Shown: positions 42,258 through 51,433, counted from the stretch's first letter. The stretch: 64,000 nt of DNA from Aquisphaera giovannonii (GCF_008087625.1 NZ_CP042997.1:8122001-8186000); one strand, 5' to 3'. Made by a program: numbers and translations. Notes: generated from the sequence alone by a model not told the origin.

Positions 42258-42707
42258 TCAGCCCATCGCCTTCCAGAGCATCGCCAGGACGAGGAGCCCT
42301 CGCAGGCTCCAGGCGGCCGTCCGCATCCAGTTCGTGGACACGAGGCGTCGCTGGACGTCGGGGGCATACTCCCGCAGCAGGGAATCGTGGCAGGGGACCT
42401 GCACGAAGGCGGTCGAGGCCCAGAGGACGACGACCAGGCTCAGGCCGAGCCACACCTGCCAGGCCGGGATGCCCGCGGGCCTCAGCCAGAACAGGAGCAC
42501 GGCGGTCGCCGCCTCGACGAGCATCGGCGGCCCCACGACCCAGGTGGTGAGGTCCATGTGACGCCGCTGGTAGGCCAGGTACTCGGCCCGGCCGGCGTGC
42601 GCGAACAGCGGGTAGTGGACGACCTGCACGAACCAGATCAGTCCGACCATGAAGAGGGTCGAGGCCAGGTGGGCCAGGAAGAGGATGCGGGCCGCGATCT
42701 CATTCAT
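42258..42707 (-). CDS. Small membrane protein of unknown function
   Basis: 149 aa with four hydrophobic segments (about 8-30, 55-75, 82-104, 130-147). 'VVHYPLFAHAGRAEYLAYQRRHM' in the first loop and 'CHDSLLREYAPDVQRRLVSTNWMRT' are conserved-looking, and several His and Arg face the loops. No name can be assigned. It overlaps the upstream SRPBCC gene by 4 nt (ATGA) and is the last gene of the operon. Confidence 0.75.
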   Translation of the reverse strand: MNEIAARILFLAHLASTLFMVGLIWFVQVVHYPLFAHAGRAEYLAYQRRHMDLTTWVVGPPMLVEAATAVLLFWLRPAGIPAWQVWLGLSLVVVLWASTAFVQVPCHDSLLREYAPDVQRRLVSTNWMRTAAWSLRGLLVLAMLWKAMG

Positions 42708-43270
42708 CCGCGATCCGTCCCCGTCGCCCCGACGCCCCCAAGACCGGGCCCGGTCGCGGTGCGGTCGCCGGGCTCGGATGCGGGCGTCCCGCGGCCTCCT
42801 GCGGCCTCCACGATCCGTCGCGTGGCCTCGTGGCGATAGGCGAACATCCGCTCCAGCTTCCGCCGGACGAACGGGCCGCCCATCAGCAGCCCGACGGCGC
42901 CCATGGGGACCTGATACTCGACCTCGTCGCGCAAGATCGTCCCGCCCTGCCCGTCGTCCAGGAAGCGATGGCGATGGTACCACCAGGCGAACGGCCCCGA
43001 CTCCTGCCGATCCGCGAACAGGTGCGGCGGCTCATATTCGGTGTGGACGGCCACCCACTGGACCGGGATCGGCCCGACCCGGCCGCGGAGCACGACCCGG
43101 CTCCCCAGCCGCAGGGAGCCGGCCGATTCGGCCACCCGCATCGACTCCCAGGGGGGAATCAGCCGGGTCAGGGCCTCGGGGCTCTCGTGGAACCGGAAGA
43201 CGGCGTCCGGCGGGGCCTGGATCCGGCTCTCCTTCACGAAGGTCTGACGCAGGGATCGACCCGAATTCAT
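42704..43270 (-). CDS. SRPBCC-family (cyclase/dehydrase-like) protein
   Basis: 188 aa. 'RQTFVKESRIQAPPDAVFRFHESPEALTRLIPPW' is the opening of the SRPBCC fold; 'PPHLFADRQESGPFAWWYHRHRF' and 'ILRDEVEYQVPMG' complete the hydrophobic-ligand cavity motif of the polyketide-cyclase-like subgroup. It likely binds a lipid or aromatic ligand in the cytoplasm. It overlaps the genes on both sides by 4 nt. The C-terminal 30 residues are low complexity. Confidence 0.85.
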   Translation of the reverse strand: MNSGRSLRQTFVKESRIQAPPDAVFRFHESPEALTRLIPPWESMRVAESAGSLRLGSRVVLRGRVGPIPVQWVAVHTEYEPPHLFADRQESGPFAWWYHRHRFLDDGQGGTILRDEVEYQVPMGAVGLLMGGPFVRRKLERMFAYRHEATRRIVEAAGGRGTPASEPGDRTATGPGLGGVGATGTDRG

Positions 43271-43680
43271 GGCATACGCCCTTGCCTGGCCGCGTCCCGG
43301 AGGATCATCGCGAACGGGATCCACCATATCAGGTCATTGGTCAGGATCGTCAGCCCGAATAGGGGGGAGAACCTCCCCTTCAGCAGGGCGACGGAGAATC
43401 CAATCGGCCCGAAAATCTTCCCGAGGAGCCCCACCAGGACGATCGGCCAGTGCCTGCGTGGGTCGCCCGCCGCGGCGATGTATCCGACCCCGTAGACGCC
43501 GACGATCATCCCGACGCACTGCCAGATCTCGGGATAGTTGATCCGCTCCATCCCGGTGACATCGAACAGGAGGTGCGGAAAAGCGATCGTCGCGGCCCCC
43601 CAGGCGAGGTTGTAGACGCCCGCCGCAAGGAGCCACCGCCGCGCCCACGTCGGCGAGGCGCTCGCGATCGGGTCGCTCAT
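43267..43680 (-). CDS. Small four-helix membrane protein
   Basis: 137 aa; hydrophobic segments at about 15-35, 55-75, 80-100 and 110-130. 'GVYNLAWGAATIAFPHLLFDVTGM' and 'PEIWQCVGMIVGVYGVGY' repeat in similar proteins located beside SRPBCC or alkyl-phosphatase genes, but no function is known to me. It starts 17 nt after the SDR stop and overlaps the SRPBCC gene by 4 nt, so it is firmly inside the operon. Confidence 0.75.
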   Translation of the reverse strand: MSDPIASASPTWARRWLLAAGVYNLAWGAATIAFPHLLFDVTGMERINYPEIWQCVGMIVGVYGVGYIAAAGDPRRHWPIVLVGLLGKIFGPIGFSVALLKGRFSPLFGLTILTNDLIWWIPFAMILRDAARQGRMP

Positions 43681-43697
43681 CGTGGGGACCTCTCTCG

Positions 43698-44423
43698 TCA
43701 TCGGGCCCGGACCGAGCCCAGGCCCCCGTCGACCCCGAGGACCTGGCCCGTCACCCATCGCTGCTCGGGGCTCAGCAGCCAGGCGATGGCCGAGGCCACG
43801 TCCTCCGGCTCGCCGATCCGCTTCAGCGGGTGCATGGCCGTCGAGGCCTTGAGCGTCGCCTCATTCCGGGTCAGCGGTTCGGTCAGCGGGGTGCGGACGA
43901 GGCCCGGGGCCACGCAATTCACCCGGATGCCCAGAGGCGCATAGGTCGCCGCCGCGGCGAGGGCGAGACCGATCACGCCGGCCTTCGCGGCCGCGATGGC
44001 CTCCTGGTTGGTGAGCCCGATGCGGGCCGCGGCCGAGGCGACGAGGACGACCGAGCCGCCGTCCTTCATGATCCGTTCCGCGGCGCGGACGACCGCGAAG
44101 GCCGAGGTGAGGTTCGTCGCCAGGATCGACGACCACTCCTCCTCGGTCGTCAACTGGGCCGACCTGAGCATGAGCGAACCGACGCAGTTCGCCACGCCGT
44201 CGATCCGGCCGTATTTCTCCAGGGCCTCCGCCAGGCACGCCTCCACCTGGCCGAAGCGCGTCGCATCAACCTGGATCGCGTGGGCCGAGAGCTCCTCGGC
44301 CAGGGGCTGAAGCTTCTTCGGATCGCGGCCCGCCAGGACGAGACTCGCCCCATCGGCCGCGAGCCGACGGCAGAGCGCCGAGCCAATGCCCCCCGTTGCG
44401 CCGAAAACGACGTAGCTTGGCAT
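43698..44423 (-). CDS. Short-chain dehydrogenase/reductase-like protein lacking the catalytic Tyr
   Basis: 241 aa. Rossmann NAD(P) motif 'GATGGIG' (Gly8-Gly14), 'NCVGS' (like NNAG) near 79, Ser130 and Lys147 are present, and the C-terminus 'APGLVRTPLTEPL' and 'VTGQVLGVDGGL' fits SDRs. The catalytic Tyr of the YxxxK motif is replaced by Ile143 ('EAIAAAKAGV'). It may therefore be a binding protein or a variant enzyme using another residue. It leads an operon with two small membrane proteins and an SRPBCC protein. Confidence 0.87.
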   Translation of the reverse strand: MPSYVVFGATGGIGSALCRRLAADGASLVLAGRDPKKLQPLAEELSAHAIQVDATRFGQVEACLAEALEKYGRIDGVANCVGSLMLRSAQLTTEEEWSSILATNLTSAFAVVRAAERIMKDGGSVVLVASAAARIGLTNQEAIAAAKAGVIGLALAAAATYAPLGIRVNCVAPGLVRTPLTEPLTRNEATLKASTAMHPLKRIGEPEDVASAIAWLLSPEQRWVTGQVLGVDGGLGSVRAR

Positions 44424-44742
44424 GATGACGCAGGAGACCTCTCGATGATGAAGGCGGCGTAATCCCGGCGATCCGCGGTGCGAATCCCTCTGCAGGCTCC
44501 GAGCCGATCGCGACGCCGCCGCACGGGGGGATGGCCCCTTCCAGGCAGGTCTGCCGCGCGTTCCGTCCAGGGAGGGTTGTAGGGTTGGCCGCCCGAGCGT
44601 CAAGGTAAGTCGATCGGCCGGGAGACATTCTTCGCGACCGACCCGAGGCCGCCTTGCCGGCAGGCGCGTGCGGTTGCAACCAGGGCGGGCGACGGCCCTC
44701 AGCCTGTCGGAGGATGGGGTGGCTTGCCGTCGAGGACCGCCT
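44424..44742. other. Intergenic region upstream of the SDR operon
   Basis: 319 nt between the stop of the serine hydrolase gene and the SDR start (both minus strand). It contains the operon promoter and no ORF that looks coding. Confidence 0.5.
44576..44603 (-). promoter_or_regulatory. Probable promoter of the SDR-SRPBCC operon
   Basis: On the minus strand: -35 TTGACG (44603-44598), spacer 16, -10 TACAAC (44581-44576). Matches 5/6 and 4/6. It lies about 150 nt upstream of ATG 44423. Confidence 0.4.
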
Positions 44743-45921
44743 TCATCGGGCTCCCGGACGGGCCGTGCCGACCGGGGCGGCGAGCGTACCCAGGACCGGG
44801 CCGATCAGGTGGCGATCGAGCGCCTCGTCGAAATCGAGCGCCGGGTCGAGCGGCTCGCCGTTGCGGACGACGATCACGTCGAGGCTCGGGACGACGAGGA
44901 GGAGCTGGTGGCCCGCCCCGGCTCCCCCGAACGCATCGTCCGGGGCGGATCTCCAGAGGCGCGTCCCGTCCGCCCCCTGGTTGACCCACCAGCCGAGGCC
45001 CGAGTGCCCGGGGACGCAGCCGGGCTCGAGCGCCCGGGCGACGGCTTCCGGCCGGAGTCGCTGGTGCCCTTCCCACACGCCCCGCCGCAGCATCAGGCGG
45101 CCGACGCGGGCCACGGCGTCCGGGCTGTAGGAGCCGCCGCCCCAGGTCGCCACCAGCGGCAGGCCGTCCACCTGCGTCGTCTTCCCATACCCGATGGACC
45201 ACTCATCGTACGGGACGCCCAGCGGCTCCATGACCCGGTGTTTCAGCAGGTTGCGAAGGTCGGGATCGGGAGCACCGCGAAGGCTCGCCGCCAGGCAGTA
45301 GGCCAGCATCGCCACGCCGGGATTGCTGTACCGGGCCCTCGTGCCGGGAACGTCGATGATCGACGCCTCGTCCCGGGCGAGCGTGAACGGATCGCGCGGG
45401 GGCGGCAGGTATCTCCAGAAGTCGCCCTTCCAGCCCCGGAGCCACTCGTGAGGGACGCCCCCTCCCTCCGCGTCCTCGATGCCCGACGTGTGCGTCGCCA
45501 GTTGCCGGACGGTGATGGCCCGCCGCGACGCGTCGCGGCCCCACCCGGGCACGTAGCGGGCCGCGGGGTCGTCGGGGCGGATGAGGCCGTCTCCCATCGC
45601 CAGGATCAGCCCGAGGCCCCCCACGATGGCCTTGGCCATGGAGGCCGTGTAATGCGGCCGGTGCCGCCCGTGCCCCCCCGCATAGCGCTCGTAAGCGACG
45701 CGGTCGTGGCGGATGACGAGCAGGGCCGTCGTGCGGCGTCCCTCCAGGGAGGTCCAAACCTTCTCCATCGCGGACCGGTCGATGCCGGCATCGTCCATCG
45801 ACGGCGGGCCCCACTCCCACGCCTTCCGCCGAGCCGGCTCGTCGCCCCGGGCGAACGCCGACAGCGCGGCCCAGGCGCACGCGATCGCGACCGGTGAACG
45901 CCAGCGATCGAGACGCTTCAC
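44743..45921 (-). CDS. Exported class C beta-lactamase-family serine hydrolase
   Basis: 392 aa. Signal peptide (1-27, 'SPVAIACAWAALSAFARG'), then the serine hydrolase domain with S94-M-A-K97 ('YTASMAKAIV'), Y198-S-N200, and the C-terminal 'GAGHQ' in place of KTG/HxG. This is the beta-lactamase/penicillin-binding-protein-like family, which includes esterases and D-aminopeptidases; antibiotic hydrolysis should not be assumed. GTG 45921, with GGAGG upstream, was preferred over ATG 46020 because it opens into the signal peptide. Confidence 0.85.
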   Translation of the reverse strand: MKRLDRWRSPVAIACAWAALSAFARGDEPARRKAWEWGPPSMDDAGIDRSAMEKVWTSLEGRRTTALLVIRHDRVAYERYAGGHGRHRPHYTASMAKAIVGGLGLILAMGDGLIRPDDPAARYVPGWGRDASRRAITVRQLATHTSGIEDAEGGGVPHEWLRGWKGDFWRYLPPPRDPFTLARDEASIIDVPGTRARYSNPGVAMLAYCLAASLRGAPDPDLRNLLKHRVMEPLGVPYDEWSIGYGKTTQVDGLPLVATWGGGSYSPDAVARVGRLMLRRGVWEGHQRLRPEAVARALEPGCVPGHSGLGWWVNQGADGTRLWRSAPDDAFGGAGAGHQLLLVVPSLDVIVVRNGEPLDPALDFDEALDRHLIGPVLGTLAAPVGTARPGAR

Positions 45922-46598
45922 CAGGGCGAGCCTCCACCATCCGTACCGCCGAGGGCCACCCGCGGCGGGGGTTCGCCCACCGGCCTGGACGCCCCGGACA
46001 TCATGGCCGGGCGCAGGCACAGGCCCCAGGGATCAGGCATACCTGATTGCACCAGGTCCCACCGGCAATCGCCCCAAGAATCTTGCCTTGGCCCCTGTCG
46101 GAAGGGGCCTCGGGTGCGCCATATCTGTAATCGAGCGTCGCAGTCCCCGCCGCCCGCCGGCCGCTTGGGCACGGGCCCCCCGCCGCATCGATGGATCGAT
46201 CCCCGACCCGAACTCAACAATTTTATGATAATTAAAAAGTTTCCACATGATATCACGGGCGCGGGATTCGCAAACCCACGCGATGTCATGAATCGGGGCG
46301 TGCGAGCCTCGGCCCGGCGGGGTCCGGGCCCGGGAATCCGCGGCTGGATCGAGCCGCCGATGCCCTCGACTGAGGATGCCGTGAAGGGCGGTCCCCCGCC
46401 CGAGAGGCCATGATAGGGATAGGGCACGGCTCTTACCGAGAGGTGGATCGGGGAGGAGAGCCGGCGAATCGAAGGTTCACGCGCGTTTTGATCAATGCGC
46501 GACGATGCCACCATCTCCTTCGCAGCAGGACTCGTGGGCCATTGCACGAGCCCTGCATCGTCCGGCTGCGTCGGAGCACCTGCTGGGGAGACAAACTC
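45922..46598. other. Non-coding region with AT-rich island
   Basis: 677 nt. The sequence at 46206-46255 is strikingly AT-rich (TTTATGATAATTAAAAAG) in otherwise GC-rich DNA. No frame has convincing codon bias. It may hold the hydrolase promoter and remnants of lost genes. Confidence 0.5.
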
Positions 46599-46970
46599 GT
46601 GCCCGACGCGAGCCCCGTCGCCTTCGTCACCGTCGTCGAGTCTCCGGCGGCCATGCAGTCGCAGGTGCTCCTCCTGGCCGAGAGCCTCCGTCGGTGGGGC
46701 GGCGGCCTCGCGGATGCCCCCATCACCTGCGTCTCGCCCCGCTTCCAGTTCCCCCTGCGGCAATCCACCCTGCGCCGTTTCGAACACTTGAATTCTACAT
46801 ATGCACACACGAACATTCACGGCCCGCACGGGTGGTAAGGGTTCATGAACAAGGCGCTCGCGGTGTCCCTGGTCCGCGAGCTGACCGATGCGGCGAACCT
46901 GGTGTGGGTCGATGGCGACGTCCTCTTCCTCGACGAGCCGACCGCCTTCCTCCGCGGCATCGCGACAGGT
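46599..46970 (+). pseudogene. Broken gene, glycosyltransferase-like remnant
   Basis: From GTG 46599, with GGGGAG 8 nt upstream, a frame encodes 'ASPVAFVTVVESPAAMQSQ', 'LLLAESLRRWGG' and 'TLRRFEHLN', which looks like the start of a nucleotide-sugar-transferase-type protein. A TAA at 46836-46838 interrupts it; in the same frame it continues with 'NKALAVSLVRELTDAANLVWVDGDVLFLDEPTAF' (a DxD-like motif). After about 46965 the frame shifts. It is therefore a decayed gene. The family assignment is an inference. Confidence 0.5.
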
Positions 46971-47467
46971 TCCTGGCCGACCTCGGGCGGGTCCATCCCG
47001 ATCGGAAGGAATGGCTCGAGGAGTTGCTGGGGCGGGGGGCCGTGGAGCCGACGATCGTCGATCGCCTCCTGCACAGGGCCCTGCGAGAATCGCGCCGATG
47101 GAAGGCCAGGCGGCACGTGGCACGCTGCCGAATCATCGACACCGGCCCGGTCGGCATCGACCTGTGGCGGGGCGATGAGTGGAGGACGGGCGCCCGTCGC
47201 ACCGGCCGTCACCCGGTCGCGGCATGGGCGTGCCGGGGCGACCGCGGCCACCGGCCGGGACGGGCCCCTGCATTGCGGCGACGCTCCCCGGCGCCTTCGG
47301 TTCGCGGGCAGGCCTGCCGGGGGCCGACTCGTTCCGCGTCCGCGTCGTGGGAGGATGTGCGAGGTAGAGCTTGACAGAATCCGGGTTATCCCTAGAGTTT
47401 CGACTGCATCGCAGGGGAACTTGAGGGAATCTCCACACGAGACCAAGGATTGGGGAGACGCCACGTG
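46971..47467. other. Degraded sequence and leader of the SurA-like gene
   Basis: About 500 nt with only fragments of open frame; one ('DRFLADLGRVHPDRKEWLEEL') may be the shifted continuation of the broken gene. The right end holds a sigma70-like promoter. Confidence 0.45.
47371..47398 (+). promoter_or_regulatory. Promoter of the SurA-like gene
   Basis: -35 TTGACA (47371-47376, perfect), spacer 16, -10 TAGAGT (47393-47398, 4/6). It gives a leader of about 60 nt to ATG 47468. Confidence 0.6.
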
Positions 47468-48829
47468 ATGATCGCCAAGGATCGCGGTCGGAAGAGGCTC
47501 GGGTACGTGCTCGGTTTCGCGGTCGCCGGGCTGGCCGCCGGTGGGACGGAGTCGATGGCGCAGTCGCAGCCGCGGAGGCCCCTCTTGGGCTCCAAGCCCG
47601 CGGCCTCGGCCCCGAAGGCCGACGAGAAGGCCCAGGCGCCCGAGGCCCCGGTGGACCCCAACAACAAGCTCACGCTGACGGCCATCCCCGTCAATCCGAC
47701 CGACCCGATCGCGATCGTCAACGACCAGGTCATCAGCCGCCAGCAGCTCGCCGACGAGTGCGTCGCCCGCGAGGGGAAGAAGGTGCTGGAGACGCTGATC
47801 AACCGGGCGATCGTCGACCAGGCGCTCAAAGGGCAGAAGAAGGAAGTCACCGCGGCGGAGATCGACGCGGAGATCAGCAACGTCGCCCACCGCTTCGGGA
47901 TCAGCCGCGAGGCCTGGCTCCGCACCCTGGACAAGGAGCGGAACATCAGCCCGGCCCAGTACGCCAGGGACCTCATCTATCCGACGCTCGCCCTGCGCAA
48001 GCTCTCCGAGGCGAAGGTCCAGGTGACGGACAAGGACCTCAGGGACGCCTTCGAGTCGCAGTACGGCGACAAGCTCCGCTGCCGGATGATCATGGTGGAC
48101 AAGCTGGGCAAGGCCCAGGCCATCTGGGAGGAGCTGCGGAAGAATCCCGCGGGCTTCGAGAAGATCGCGCAGGAGCAGTCGATGGACTCCGGCAGCCGCT
48201 CCCTGGGGGGCCTCCTGGCGCAGCCGATCACCCGCCACGCCTACCCGCAGACGCTCTCCGACGCGGCCTTCCAGCAGCTCGTGGACGGCGACCCGGCCGA
48301 CAGGGACCCCAACCACAAGCCCAAGGACGGCGACTTCACCGGCCCGATCCAGATGGCCGAGTCCACCTGGGTCATCTTCCGCCGCGAGGGGGTCATCCCG
48401 GCGGTCGAGGGGGTCTCGCTGAAGGATGAGCGGATCCGGAAGAACACGTACGACATGATCTACGAGGTCAAGCTCAAGGAGACGATGGGGCTGGTCTTCC
48501 AGGCGCTCATCAAGGCCGCCGCGATCGACAACAAGCTCATCGGCAGCATCAAGCTGGCCAACGAGGAGCAGGATCCGGACTTCAACACGGCCGACCGCAG
48601 CACCGCGACCGTCCGCCCCAACGCCGCGGGCACGGCGGACGACAAGGCGGTCCGCACCTCCGGCGGTGACGACGCGGTCCCGGGCGGGCTCCGCCTGCCG
48701 GCCCCCGCGGCCGCGTCGAAGGAGACGGTCCAGCAGATGGAGCGGATCCAGAAGACGCCGCTGCACACGAGCAACGGCAAGGTCGTCGCCCCGCAGCCCG
48801 CGACCGGCGCCGGCACCGGATCGAACTGA
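47468..48829 (+). CDS. SurA/PpiD-like periplasmic chaperone with parvulin-type domain
   Basis: 453 aa. Signal peptide (1-30), Pro/Ala linker, SurA-type N-terminal helices ('PIAIVNDQVISRQQLADECV', 'LETLINRAIVDQALKGQKKEVTAAEIDAEI'), then a parvulin-like domain (about 195-320: 'RCRMIMVDKLGKAQAIWEEL', 'FEKIAQEQSMDSGSRSLGGLL'). It should help fold outer-membrane proteins; the neighbouring lipoprotein and outer-membrane-protein genes fit that. ATG 47468 follows GGGGAG; GTG 47465 is equally placed. A long Ala/Pro-rich C-terminus is present. Confidence 0.85.
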   Translation: MIAKDRGRKRLGYVLGFAVAGLAAGGTESMAQSQPRRPLLGSKPAASAPKADEKAQAPEAPVDPNNKLTLTAIPVNPTDPIAIVNDQVISRQQLADECVAREGKKVLETLINRAIVDQALKGQKKEVTAAEIDAEISNVAHRFGISREAWLRTLDKERNISPAQYARDLIYPTLALRKLSEAKVQVTDKDLRDAFESQYGDKLRCRMIMVDKLGKAQAIWEELRKNPAGFEKIAQEQSMDSGSRSLGGLLAQPITRHAYPQTLSDAAFQQLVDGDPADRDPNHKPKDGDFTGPIQMAESTWVIFRREGVIPAVEGVSLKDERIRKNTYDMIYEVKLKETMGLVFQALIKAAAIDNKLIGSIKLANEEQDPDFNTADRSTATVRPNAAGTADDKAVRTSGGDDAVPGGLRLPAPAAASKETVQQMERIQKTPLHTSNGKVVAPQPATGAGTGSN

Positions 48830-48988
48830 GCGAAGCGTCGGGCCCGGCGTCACGAACCCGGGCCTCGCACCCGAGAGGACGGTACGCCCCCCGGCCGGGG
48901 AGTCGTACCGCCCTCGTTCGTTTGCCCCGGCCGATACCCCGTCGACGCCGGGGCGGATGGCCCTTCACGTCGAGCAAGGTCGGAACTC

Positions 48989-49810
48989 ATGGCAACGATC
49001 CTCGATCGCCGCGGCGGCCCACGGGCCGCCGCGATGCTGCCCGTCTTGGCGATCTCGCTCGCCGCGGCGGCCGGCTGCGGGACCGTGAAGACCTCGGGCA
49101 CGAGCCGCACGGGCACCGAGCAGCTCCTGCTCACCAACGCCTGGGACACAGCCCTCGCGAAGGTGGACTTCAGCCCGCTGACGGGCGTGCCGGTCTACCT
49201 CGACACCACGAACGTGAGCGCCGTGGACCAGGGCTGGGTCGTCTCCAGCCTCCGACAGGCCCTGCTGACGCAGGGGGTCCTGCTGCGGCCCAAGGCCGAG
49301 CAGGCCCAGTGGGTCGTCGAGGCGCGGGTGGGGGCCTTCGGCACGGACTCCTACAGCGCGATGGTGGGCGTCCCCCAGACGACGATCCCCCAGACGATCT
49401 CGGGCATGCCCTCCGGGACGATCCCCGAGATGTCCCTGTACAAGAAGAGCCATCAGGAGGGCGTCGCCAAGCTCGCCCTCTTCGCGTACGACCGCTCGAG
49501 CGGCCAGCTAGTCTGGACCTCCGGCACGTCCCTGGCGACGTCGAGCGCCACGGACCGGTACGTCGCCGGGGTCGGCCCCATCCAGGGGGGGACCATCCGC
49601 GGGGGGACCAAGTTCATCGGCACGAAGATCCCCGTCCCCTACGACACCCTCAACGCGGCCGCCCCGATCTTGGGGAAGTCGAAGGGTGCGGAGAAGGATA
49701 AGGCGAAACCGCAGGAGTCGGACGACTCCTCCACGCTCCCCTTCACCCCCGCCCCGGCCCGCCCGGCGGCCATGGCCGGCGACCGCGAGCAGTTCGCGCC
49801 CGCTGACTAG
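48989..49810 (+). CDS. Conserved planctomycete lipoprotein (DUF6655-like)
   Basis: 273 aa. A lipobox-type N-terminus ('AISLAAAAGCG', Cys30) predicts an outer- or inner-membrane lipoprotein. 'GTEQLLLTNAWDTALAKVDF' and 'GVPVYLDTTNVSAVDQGWVVSSLRQALL' are the conserved core, which I recall as DUF6655. The C-terminus is charged and Pro-rich. Function unknown. It is on the same strand as the SurA-like gene, 159 nt downstream. Confidence 0.7.
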   Translation: MATILDRRGGPRAAAMLPVLAISLAAAAGCGTVKTSGTSRTGTEQLLLTNAWDTALAKVDFSPLTGVPVYLDTTNVSAVDQGWVVSSLRQALLTQGVLLRPKAEQAQWVVEARVGAFGTDSYSAMVGVPQTTIPQTISGMPSGTIPEMSLYKKSHQEGVAKLALFAYDRSSGQLVWTSGTSLATSSATDRYVAGVGPIQGGTIRGGTKFIGTKIPVPYDTLNAAAPILGKSKGAEKDKAKPQESDDSSTLPFTPAPARPAAMAGDREQFAPAD

Positions 49811-49837
49811 GCGACGAGGCCCGCCGCGGACCGCGAC

Positions 49838-51433
49838 TCACAGGCTGGGCGGCGGCGTGACCGGCAGGGTAGATCGGCTCCTGCCGTAATAGAAGTTCAG
49901 GAGCATGGCGAACTCCGTATTGAACGGCTGCGGGCTGCTCACCGGCGTGATCAGGGCCGTGGTCAGCGTGGCCCTGCCGTAGAACTGGAAGTTCAGGCCG
50001 TAGGTCAGGTTGACGACGTCCGGCGTGCCGGCGATGTCGAACCGGTTCTTCCAGTCCCGGTGGGTGAGCGGCGTGTTGACGTGGACCTCGAAGGTGGGGG
50101 CCAACGCGGTGAGGAAGCGGCGCGGGTCCGAGGAGCGCAGCAGGTAGTACCCGATGCCCACGTCGTTGTACATCAGGGTCACGTCCTGCACGCTGCCGGG
50201 GAAGTCGAAGGCGCTGAAGCCCTGGATGTACCAGTTGTTGTAGTTGTACAGGTAGCCGAGGAACGGCTGGATGGTCACCGTGTTGAGGCCGAAGAACCAC
50301 GGCGCGCCGGCGAAGCGGCCGGGGCCGGTCGGCGTGGTCACGGCGAGGCCCACCGAGGCCAGGCTGCCGGTCCGGGGGTTCTCCTCGAGGATGTACTTGG
50401 CGAAGACGGCCAGGTTCCCCATCGCCGTGCGAGTCGGCACGTTCACGCGCGTGGTCCCGCCGGTGCCCTGGGCGAGGTTGCTGTCGCCCGTCGCGTTGTT
50501 GATGGGCACTCGCAGGCCGATGGAGCCCTTCCCTTCGTTGAAGGTCTGCTCCCAGCCGAACAGGTAGCGGAAGGCCTGGATGTGGTTGATCGGCACGCCG
50601 TCGTTCGTGTTGATGGTGTCGTTGACGTTGTTGTAGTAGTTGAAGTCGAAGAAGAACCGGTTCTGGGGCCGGGGCGACATGTTCTCCGCGATCTTGAACC
50701 CGCGCATCGAGGGGTAGAAGAGCGAGGCCGCACGGGGCCCGGGGACCGGTGGAGGCTGCGGGAGCGTCGCGCCCGGGCTGGCCCCGAGGAAGGAGCGGAA
50801 CCGGAAGGGGCTCTGGTCGCCGATCATCGCGAAATTCGAGGTCCCGCCCTCGAGCCCCCCGCCGAATCCCGGGCCGTTCGTCGCGGACGCCGCCGCGAAC
50901 GCATCCGCCGCACCGGCGGCGGGCGCCGGGGGCTGTGCCGCGCCCGTGGCGGACGGCTGCGACGGGGCGGGCTGGGCCCCGCCGGGAGTCTCGCCCGCCG
51001 CCCCCGTGCCCGGGTACGGGCTCGTGCCGGGGGCCGACTCGTAGGTGGGCGCGCCCGAGCCGGGGAGAGCCCCCGGTCGCGCCGACCCGGCCGGCGGCGA
51101 CTGGGGCGTCGCGTGGCCGAACAGCCCCCGCCTCCCGACCGGCTGGCCGGAGAGGAAGGGATTCGGGAGCTTCGCGAGGGCCGCGTTCCCGCCCATGGCC
51201 CGGAAATCGCCGGATGCCTGCCGGCTGGGAAGGACGATCGGCTGTCGCCCCGCCTGCGGGGCCGGGAGCGGGCCGTTCGCACCCGGGGCCGTCGTCGCCT
51301 CGACCGTCTCCAGGGCGATCACGCCGGCCGGTGCCGACGCCCCGCCCGGACCTTGCCCGCGGCTCGGCGACGAGGCGATCGAGAATACGCACGCGGCAGC
51401 CAGTGAGGACACCGCGAGACGTGCGACCTTCAT
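49838..51433 (-). CDS. Probable outer-membrane beta-barrel protein with Pro/Ala-rich N-terminus
   Basis: 531 aa. Signal peptide (1-27, 'LAVSSLAAACVFSIASS'), a long Pro/Ala/Gly-rich region (30-225), then a beta-barrel-like domain of alternating aromatic and polar strands ('NRFFFDFNYYNNVNDTI', 'FRYLFGWEQTFNEGKGS', 'ATPTGPGRFAG' type loops). It ends with poor match to the BAM Phe terminus. Function unknown; porin or surface protein. ATG 51433 was chosen over 51448 because the hydrophobic leader follows immediately. Confidence 0.65.
   Translation of the reverse strand: MKVARLAVSSLAAACVFSIASSPSRGQGPGGASAPAGVIALETVEATTAPGANGPLPAPQAGRQPIVLPSRQASGDFRAMGGNAALAKLPNPFLSGQPVGRRGLFGHATPQSPPAGSARPGALPGSGAPTYESAPGTSPYPGTGAAGETPGGAQPAPSQPSATGAAQPPAPAAGAADAFAAASATNGPGFGGGLEGGTSNFAMIGDQSPFRFRSFLGASPGATLPQPPPVPGPRAASLFYPSMRGFKIAENMSPRPQNRFFFDFNYYNNVNDTINTNDGVPINHIQAFRYLFGWEQTFNEGKGSIGLRVPINNATGDSNLAQGTGGTTRVNVPTRTAMGNLAVFAKYILEENPRTGSLASVGLAVTTPTGPGRFAGAPWFFGLNTVTIQPFLGYLYNYNNWYIQGFSAFDFPGSVQDVTLMYNDVGIGYYLLRSSDPRRFLTALAPTFEVHVNTPLTHRDWKNRFDIAGTPDVVNLTYGLNFQFYGRATLTTALITPVSSPQPFNTEFAMLLNFYYGRSRSTLPVTPPPSL

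Noticed and set aside
44743-45921. Antibiotic-resistance beta-lactamase
   Set aside because: It has SxxK and YSN, but these are shared by esterases and peptidases of the family, and the terminal KTG is not conserved, so resistance cannot be claimed.
46206-46255. Replication origin or attachment site in the AT-rich island
   Set aside because: No DnaA-box cluster, integrase gene or tRNA is near; only a short AT-rich stretch is visible.
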